Positions 58,136 to 64,000 of a DNA stretch of 64,000 nt are shown piece after piece. The notes beneath the pieces were generated by a model, which was not told the DNA's origin, made no database searches, and worked only from the letters and a program-made list of their open reading frames with translations. This DNA is from Prevotella sp. (GTDB lineage: Bacteria; Bacteroidota; Bacteroidia; Bacteroidales; Bacteroidaceae): contig SUYI01000009.1 in the NCBI GenBank assembly GCA_015060485.1, positions 1 to 64,000 on the forward strand. The letters are read 5' to 3'. Each line of letters starts with the position of its first letter. The stretch's first letter is position 1. Both the position numbers and the translations under genes were made by a program.

Positions 58136-59227
58136 ATGAAGAAAATCTTTACTCTTATTGCGATGGCTTTCGTAGCCGTGGGTGTTAACGCTCAGGAAAC
58201 AGATTCCCAGGGACATGCTGCGGGTAAATATCCTGTAAAGAATGTAGTCTGGAAGTCTATTACCTGGAAAAATGGTAATAATAAGAAGGACAAGAACAAC
58301 AATGACATGCTTTTCCTGATGGGAACAGGTAATGGTTATGCTACACTTCTTGCAGACTATTATTACAGTGACGACAAAGGTGATTGGTTTACCCGTCCGG
58401 CCTACACTTATATCTCCTATGAGAGTGGTGAGACAGGTATTCCTGCCTACGGACTTTATTATAAGTTCACTCCTGCTGCAGCCGGTACGCTGAAGGTAAA
58501 TGTATGGGTAAACAAGGGTAACCGTAAGACTTTCGTAGTAAAGGCTTCTACGGGTGCGCCCCTCGTTCCTTATGTAGACTATTCTTTCGATGGTTATGTA
58601 AATGGTCAGAACACCAATACGGACCAGCCCAAGATTGATCCTGAGACAGGACAGCAACAACTCGATAACGATGGCAATCCCGTGTGGATTCAGGCACCTA
58701 CTTACTTCACTGCTGAGGAGATTAAAGCCCGTCACGATGCCGCCAAGGTGGGTGAAGATGGTGTCGACAGCGCTCCTTATGTCATTGACGCAGGAAATCA
58801 GGCCGTCTGGGGTTGGATTACTTTAAATGTAGAGGCAGGTGAAAGCTATGTCATCTATCAGCAGAGTTCACAGCTCGGTTTTGGAGGCTATGAGTTCAAT
58901 GGCGAGAGTTATATAGCTTGCTTGAATATGGGTGAAACAATCGCCTTGAACACGGAGTTTGCCAATGTTGTTGACGCCGATGGTAATGCCACCAATGTTG
59001 ACAATCGTGGTTCTGTTGTGAACTTTGGTACGGCAAGTATGGCTGTTGAGGCTGTTGGCGGTGCTGAGCCCGAGTCTGTAGAGGCAGACTTTGATGGCAC
59101 GGGTATCTCTGTCCTGAATGCAGAACTCAACGTGAATGCTCCTGTTTACAATCTGGCAGGCCAGCGTGTTGAGAATGGTTTCAAGGGACTGGTTATTCAG
59201 AATGGCAAGAAATATATGGTTAAGTAA
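58136..59227 (+). CDS. Secreted protein with C-terminal YNLAGQRV tail
   Basis: Signal peptide; terminal VYNLAGQRVENGFKGLVIQNGKKYMVK. Confidence 0.75.
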   Translation: MKKIFTLIAMAFVAVGVNAQETDSQGHAAGKYPVKNVVWKSITWKNGNNKKDKNNNDMLFLMGTGNGYATLLADYYYSDDKGDWFTRPAYTYISYESGETGIPAYGLYYKFTPAAAGTLKVNVWVNKGNRKTFVVKASTGAPLVPYVDYSFDGYVNGQNTNTDQPKIDPETGQQQLDNDGNPVWIQAPTYFTAEEIKARHDAAKVGEDGVDSAPYVIDAGNQAVWGWITLNVEAGESYVIYQQSSQLGFGGYEFNGESYIACLNMGETIALNTEFANVVDADGNATNVDNRGSVVNFGTASMAVEAVGGAEPESVEADFDGTGISVLNAELNVNAPVYNLAGQRVENGFKGLVIQNGKKYMVK

Positions 59228-59345
59228 ATAAAAACTATCCTATAATGAATTGGGAGTCGCTGACAAGCGGCTCCTTTTTTCTTTTCATCAATATTACAAA
59301 AAGATTTGTTGTCCGTCTTTAATTATACTAAAACAAAAAACTAAG

Positions 59346-62300
59346 ATGAAGAAACAAATCATGATGCTGATGGCTGTGCTGCTGATATGCACGACATCAA
59401 TTGCATGGGACACGTTGGCAGCCTTAAATGGAGTCATCAATGTAACATTTGTCATCGAACCAGAAGGGGCTGGCAATGTGCTGTTGAGTGGTCAGAAAAA
59501 GACCTCTGCCCAAGCGTTTTCAGGAAAGGAGATGACCATTTCTGCACAAACTAATCCTGGTTACGTGTTTGCCGGTTGGTATATCAACGACGAACTGAAA
59601 GGCACTGATGCTTCTCAGTTTAAGTTTATGACTGGCGAGAGTGATATGACTGTTGTCGCCAAGTTCAAGCAGTTGGCAGCCAGTACCCTTGTTCTTGCCG
59701 TCAGGTCTGATTGTGAGGGCAGGGGAACGGTAGGAGTTACTCCGGTGGGTACTACGACAGAAAGCGGCTATAAGTACACTGCCGGAACCCAGATTACGGT
59801 AAAGGCTATACCCAACAAAGGTTTTTGCTTCGATTACTGGGAGGATGCTAACGGAAAACAAGTATCTACCAATGCTAACTATACGTTTAACATCGATAGT
59901 GATGTGATGCTCTATGCCGTATTCTCGAAACTCGAGAACTACAATGCCGACCTCATCAGCTTCCCAGGTTGTGAGGGCTATGGCCGCTTTACGACGGGTG
60001 GCCGCATGGTCGACAGTCGTGGCTCGAAGGTGTATTACGTAACGCGTTTGGACGATACGGGTGAAGAAGGCACTTTCCGCTGGGCTGTAACAACGGGCGA
60101 CGACACGCCTCGCACTGTGCTCTTCAAGGTCTCTGGCACCATCTTCCTGACCAAGAATGTCGATGTCAAGTCGAATACCACTATTGCCGGACAGACGGCT
60201 CCTGGCGGTGGCATCTGTTTGGCAGGCTATCGGGTGAAGCTGGGTTCGAATATCATCATCCGCCATCTGCGTTTTCGTGCTGGCGACCTGCCCAACAAGA
60301 GTATGTCACCCCTGGGTGTTGAAAATGTCGAGAACATTGTGCTCGACCATTGTTCCCTAAGCTGGTCCATGGAGGAGAATCTGACACTCTATGACAACAA
60401 CAATACCACCACTCAGTGGTGCATCTTTGCCGAGGGGCTCTACGACTCGCGCAACTCGAAAGGTAACCGTGCTTACGGCGCCCAGTGGGGAGGCAAGCGC
60501 AGTACCATGCATCATTGTCTGTTTGCTCACAATAATTCTCGCTCTCCCCGATTCAACGGCGTTCGACCTGAGAACCACGATCGTCAGGCCGTCAACGAGT
60601 TTACTAACAATGTCATCTACAACTGGGGCAGCGTCAATGCCATCTACGGCGGCGAGAACTCAGCAGGCGGTACCACCGACTATAACCGCGTCTACATGAT
60701 TAACAACTACTACCGCCCAGGTCCTGCCACGAAGGATGCCACAGGCAGTCGGCGCTACTGGTGTTCAGCCAGCGGTGATTCCAATGGCGTGGGACAGTGG
60801 TATCTGAAAGGTAATAAGTTCGAGCTCTCCAGCAAGTGGGCGCCATCGACCAATATATGGAAGGACGAGGAACTGCAGAAGGTCAACGATGATAACTACT
60901 ATGGGTTTGTCGCTAACAATGCCTCACGAGCTATGAATTTCTGGTCGTTGTCACCCTCGCAGGCTTTGGCTGACAAAGCACTGCTTACTAGCATTGTCGA
61001 CGAACTGGGCTATACCGCCTACGAGTCTGCCGATGAGGCTTACGCAAAGGTTGTCACGCAGGCGGGAGCTTCCTTGCCCCGCTATGATGAGGTAGACAAA
61101 CGCGTTCTTGCTGAGGCTGCAGGGACACAGGACCCGCAGTTTGGCGGCGCCCGGGGCTCGAAGTCAGGTATCATCGACTCGCCCTACGACATCACCCTCC
61201 TGTCGCACGACGACTTCGCGGCTCTCTACGAAGGCGATAATGCCGCTGACGATAAGGAAATCGACATCACGTGCTATCCCCGCCTGCAACCGATGGCTGA
61301 CGACTATGCTTGTCAGGTCGTTGATACCGATGGCGACGGACTGCCCGACGCTTACGAAACCTTGGTGAGCCTGAATCCCAACGACGCTACTGACGGCATG
61401 AAGCTGACGGAGAGCGGATACAGTAATTTGGAAGTGTTCCTCAATGGCGTTGCCGACGGACAGATTGATGCCAAGAAGTACACCCATCACCAGCCAGAAG
61501 AGCAGATATCAGTAGAGTACATTTGGTTTGTCAGCAAGGAAGGGACGCCCGAGAGCGTTGTTCATTCTGTCACCACCATTCAGGAGGCCGTCAACCTTGC
61601 TCCGGAGGGCAGCATTATCCTGATTTATCCCGGTATCTACAACGAACATGTTCAGATAGACAAACCCAACCTCCACCTGATGGGTATGTCGAAGCAGAAC
61701 ACCATCATCACGTGGGACAAGACCGCCGCAGAAGGAGGGGTTGACAACACTGCGACGGTCAACGTCACAGCGAATGACGTGTCGTTCGACAACCTCACCA
61801 TTCGCAACACCCGCCAGAACGAAGGTCAGGCGCTGGCACTCTACACCAAGGCCGACCGCATCGTCATCACCTCGTGCAACCTCGAGGGCTGGCAGGACAC
61901 CTACCGCACGGGCAAGGACGGGCAGCGCCACTTGGTGCGCAACTCTAGGATAACGGGTACCACCGACTTCATCTATGGCGCTGGCGAGGCCTATTTCGAT
62001 GCCGACACCCTTGTGGTGGTTCGCACGTCGAATGTCATTGTGGCTCCTGACCACGCATCAGCCCGCTATGGCTATGTCTTCTCCAACTGTGTTATTGATG
62101 CCCAACAGAATGGCAGCACCACAGCCTTGGGTCGTCCGTGGGGCAACAAACCCAAGGTCAGTTTCCTGAATACTCGCCTCACCCCGAACGTCAGCATCAC
62201 TGCTGAAGGCTGGAACAACATGGGCGGACTGCCCATTCAGATGGCTGAATATAACACGACGGATGCCGATGGTAATGCAGTCGACTTGAGTCAGCGTCGC

Positions 62301-62798
62301 ACGGCATTCACGGGTGAAAGCGGCTCGTGCACCAGTAAGGCGGTACTTACTCCCGTCGAGACCAACAGCTACAAACTCGACTACGTGCTGCGCGGCACCG
62401 ACGGCTGGGATGCCGACTGGCAAGGCTTTACGCTGCCCGCTCCTGTGCTGACCAGTTATGGCGCCATCACCCATTGGCGTGACGACACGGGCTTTGCCCA
62501 GGGATATATTGTGACCAATGCAGAGGGCAGGGTATGGTTTACCGCGAATCCTCATTATATCAATGCGTCCGAGCCTGTTACCGTCCGCGCTTTCAGCCGT
62601 TATGGCGTATTGGGTGAGCCGGCCTATTTCGACCAAGTCACGGCCATTCGTGCCACGACGTCACAGGCTGACGTCGTCCGGCGCCAGTACTTTACGCCCG
62701 ACGGCCGTCAGGTCAGCCGCCTGCAGCACGGCGTGACCATCGTTCGCGAGACGCTCTCCGACGGTATGTCGAGAACAACAAAAGTCGTTGCAAAATAA
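59346..62798 (+). CDS. PL1 pectate lyase - CE8 pectin methylesterase fusion
   Basis: Start MKKQIMMLMAVLLICTTSIAW; InlB-like repeats; PL1 (FPGCEGYGRFTTGG, NTTIAGQTAPGGGICL); CE8 (GTTDFIYGAGEAYFD, LGRPWG). Confidence 0.88.
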   Translation: MKKQIMMLMAVLLICTTSIAWDTLAALNGVINVTFVIEPEGAGNVLLSGQKKTSAQAFSGKEMTISAQTNPGYVFAGWYINDELKGTDASQFKFMTGESDMTVVAKFKQLAASTLVLAVRSDCEGRGTVGVTPVGTTTESGYKYTAGTQITVKAIPNKGFCFDYWEDANGKQVSTNANYTFNIDSDVMLYAVFSKLENYNADLISFPGCEGYGRFTTGGRMVDSRGSKVYYVTRLDDTGEEGTFRWAVTTGDDTPRTVLFKVSGTIFLTKNVDVKSNTTIAGQTAPGGGICLAGYRVKLGSNIIIRHLRFRAGDLPNKSMSPLGVENVENIVLDHCSLSWSMEENLTLYDNNNTTTQWCIFAEGLYDSRNSKGNRAYGAQWGGKRSTMHHCLFAHNNSRSPRFNGVRPENHDRQAVNEFTNNVIYNWGSVNAIYGGENSAGGTTDYNRVYMINNYYRPGPATKDATGSRRYWCSASGDSNGVGQWYLKGNKFELSSKWAPSTNIWKDEELQKVNDDNYYGFVANNASRAMNFWSLSPSQALADKALLTSIVDELGYTAYESADEAYAKVVTQAGASLPRYDEVDKRVLAEAAGTQDPQFGGARGSKSGIIDSPYDITLLSHDDFAALYEGDNAADDKEIDITCYPRLQPMADDYACQVVDTDGDGLPDAYETLVSLNPNDATDGMKLTESGYSNLEVFLNGVADGQIDAKKYTHHQPEEQISVEYIWFVSKEGTPESVVHSVTTIQEAVNLAPEGSIILIYPGIYNEHVQIDKPNLHLMGMSKQNTIITWDKTAAEGGVDNTATVNVTANDVSFDNLTIRNTRQNEGQALALYTKADRIVITSCNLEGWQDTYRTGKDGQRHLVRNSRITGTTDFIYGAGEAYFDADTLVVVRTSNVIVAPDHASARYGYVFSNCVIDAQQNGSTTALGRPWGNKPKVSFLNTRLTPNVSITAEGWNNMGGLPIQMAEYNTTDADGNAVDLSQRRTAFTGESGSCTSKAVLTPVETNSYKLDYVLRGTDGWDADWQGFTLPAPVLTSYGAITHWRDDTGFAQGYIVTNAEGRVWFTANPHYINASEPVTVRAFSRYGVLGEPAYFDQVTAIRATTSQADVVRRQYFTPDGRQVSRLQHGVTIVRETLSDGMSRTTKVVAK

Positions 62799-62813
62799 AT
62801 TAAGGAATAGTTT

Positions 62814-64000
62814 ATGAAGCAATATTTTCTGACATTAGTTGCAGCCCTGACGGCATGTGTCGCCTGGGCGCAAGATGCCAGGCTGCTGGCCTTCCCCACG
62901 GCCGAGGGCTTTGGCAAGTATGCTTCTGGCGGACGCGGGGGCAAGGTTGTCGAGGTGACGAATCTCGGCGACTCGGGCGAGGGCTCCCTGCGCTGGGCTT
63001 TGACCGAGGCTGGCCGCGAGAATGCCACTATCGTGTTCCGCGTCAGTGGCATCATCGACATCGGACCCAATCCGCAGCGTAAGGGTGAGCGCTCCATTCG
63101 TGCCAAACTGAGGAATGTCACCATTGCGGGGCAGACGGCTCCTGGAGAGGGCATTCTGCTGCGTGGCGGCAAGCTGAATTTAGGCGGTTCCGAGAATGTC
63201 ATCATCCGCAACATACGTTCGCGACTGGGCGTGCTCGGGCTACAGCGCGTTGAGGGTGAGAGCGACGCCGACTACAAGAAACGCTGCTTCATCGAGGGTG
63301 GGGCCATTGGCATCGAGAATGCCCGTAATATCATTGTCGACCACTGCTGCTTTGGCTGGAGCGGCGAGGAGAATGTTACCATGTACGACAACCATTATAC
63401 GACGATGCAGTGGTGCATCATCCATGAGGGACTCCATGATGCAGGCCATAAGAAGGGCATCAGGGGCTATGGCTGTCAGTGGGGTGGGTCGCCTGCTACG
63501 TTCCATCACAATTTGCTGGTCCACAACGATAGCCGTTCAGCGCGCATCAATGGTGCTTCGAATCCCAATGGCGACAAGAATGTCTTCTTGGAATACCAGA
63601 ACAACGTCAACTACAACTGGGGACGCCGCAATTCCTGCTACGGCGGCGAGAACGAGGCAGGCGAGGGTAGTTCGCACGAGTGCAACTTCGTTGGAAACTA
63701 CTATAAGCCCGGTCCTGCCCATCCCGACGACAATGTGTTCATCGAACTCTCACAAGCTCGTAAGGGCAAACAGCTTACGTCGCCTTCCCGTTGGTTCATC
63801 AACGACAATGTGATGGAGGGTGTGACGTCGCGCGACAACTGGACACTCATCAGCAATCGGACTGACTATACCATCGGGCAGCAGAAGTCCACGCTGCGTT
63901 TACAGCCTGCGGAATATCAGTATTATCTCACGAAGGCCGAATCTGCCAAGAAGGCCTATAAGAAAGTGTTGGCGAAGGCAGGTACTGTTCATCGCGACGC
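62814..64000 (+). CDS. PL1 pectate lyase, truncated by the window end
   Basis: MKQYFLTLVAALTACVAWAQDARLLAFPTAEGFGKYASGGRGG...; frame stays open to base 64000; not in the ORF track. Confidence 0.88.
   Translation, partial: MKQYFLTLVAALTACVAWAQDARLLAFPTAEGFGKYASGGRGGKVVEVTNLGDSGEGSLRWALTEAGRENATIVFRVSGIIDIGPNPQRKGERSIRAKLRNVTIAGQTAPGEGILLRGGKLNLGGSENVIIRNIRSRLGVLGLQRVEGESDADYKKRCFIEGGAIGIENARNIIVDHCCFGWSGEENVTMYDNHYTTMQWCIIHEGLHDAGHKKGIRGYGCQWGGSPATFHHNLLVHNDSRSARINGASNPNGDKNVFLEYQNNVNYNWGRRNSCYGGENEAGEGSSHECNFVGNYYKPGPAHPDDNVFIELSQARKGKQLTSPSRWFINDNVMEGVTSRDNWTLISNRTDYTIGQQKSTLRLQPAEYQYYLTKAESAKKAYKKVLAKAGTVHRD

Noticed and set aside
59250-59345. Upstream TTG-start extension of the PL1-CE8 ORF
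   Set aside because: The ATG at 59346 gives a proper signal peptide; the extension is leader sequence.

Overview
The window is a 64 kb stretch of a Bacteroidetes chromosome, most likely Prevotella or a close relative. Support comes from TAnnTTTG promoters, SusC/SusD genes and a Xyn10D-Fae1A-type enzyme. It reads as four blocks. (1) 1-8.7 kb is a xylan-degradation cluster: esterase, CE15-GH97 fusion, GH3 with PA14, and GH10-CE1. (2) 8.9-23.9 kb holds housekeeping genes (alaS, tRNA-Lys, tdk, rsmI), then a SusC/SusD cluster with a Zn-metallohydrolase lipoprotein and a DUF4302 protein but no CAZymes. (3) About 24-43 kb is an accessory island. It carries an HU-like gene, a 35-aa 'smalltalk' protein absent from the supplied ORF track, a DUF4248 protein, and a ~16 kb segment bounded by outward-facing inverted repeats. 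That segment contains a candidate five-gene modification/defence operon (D12 adenine methylase, HTH protein, nuclease-DGQHR protein, SF2 helicase, second DNA methylase), AbiE-like toxin-antitoxin genes, a gene pair sharing a VGVAEKGSTV-like motif, and phage-like genes ending in a VirE_N/BT4734-type primase-helicase. (4) 43-64 kb has tandem M6 metalloproteases, a galactitol-type PTS EIIC next to a signal-peptide-bearing KduI and an MFS transporter, folB, an amidase, an MCE protein, dnaA and pectin-degrading PL1/CE8 enzymes. Non-coding signals that stand out: a perfect 40-bp AT palindrome nested in inverted repeats, repeated structured leaders with GA-loop hairpins whose stems covary, a ~300-nt putative ncRNA upstream of the methylase operon, and several families of palindromic or simple repeats inserted in frame inside genes. 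All family calls come from motif recognition; no searches were run.
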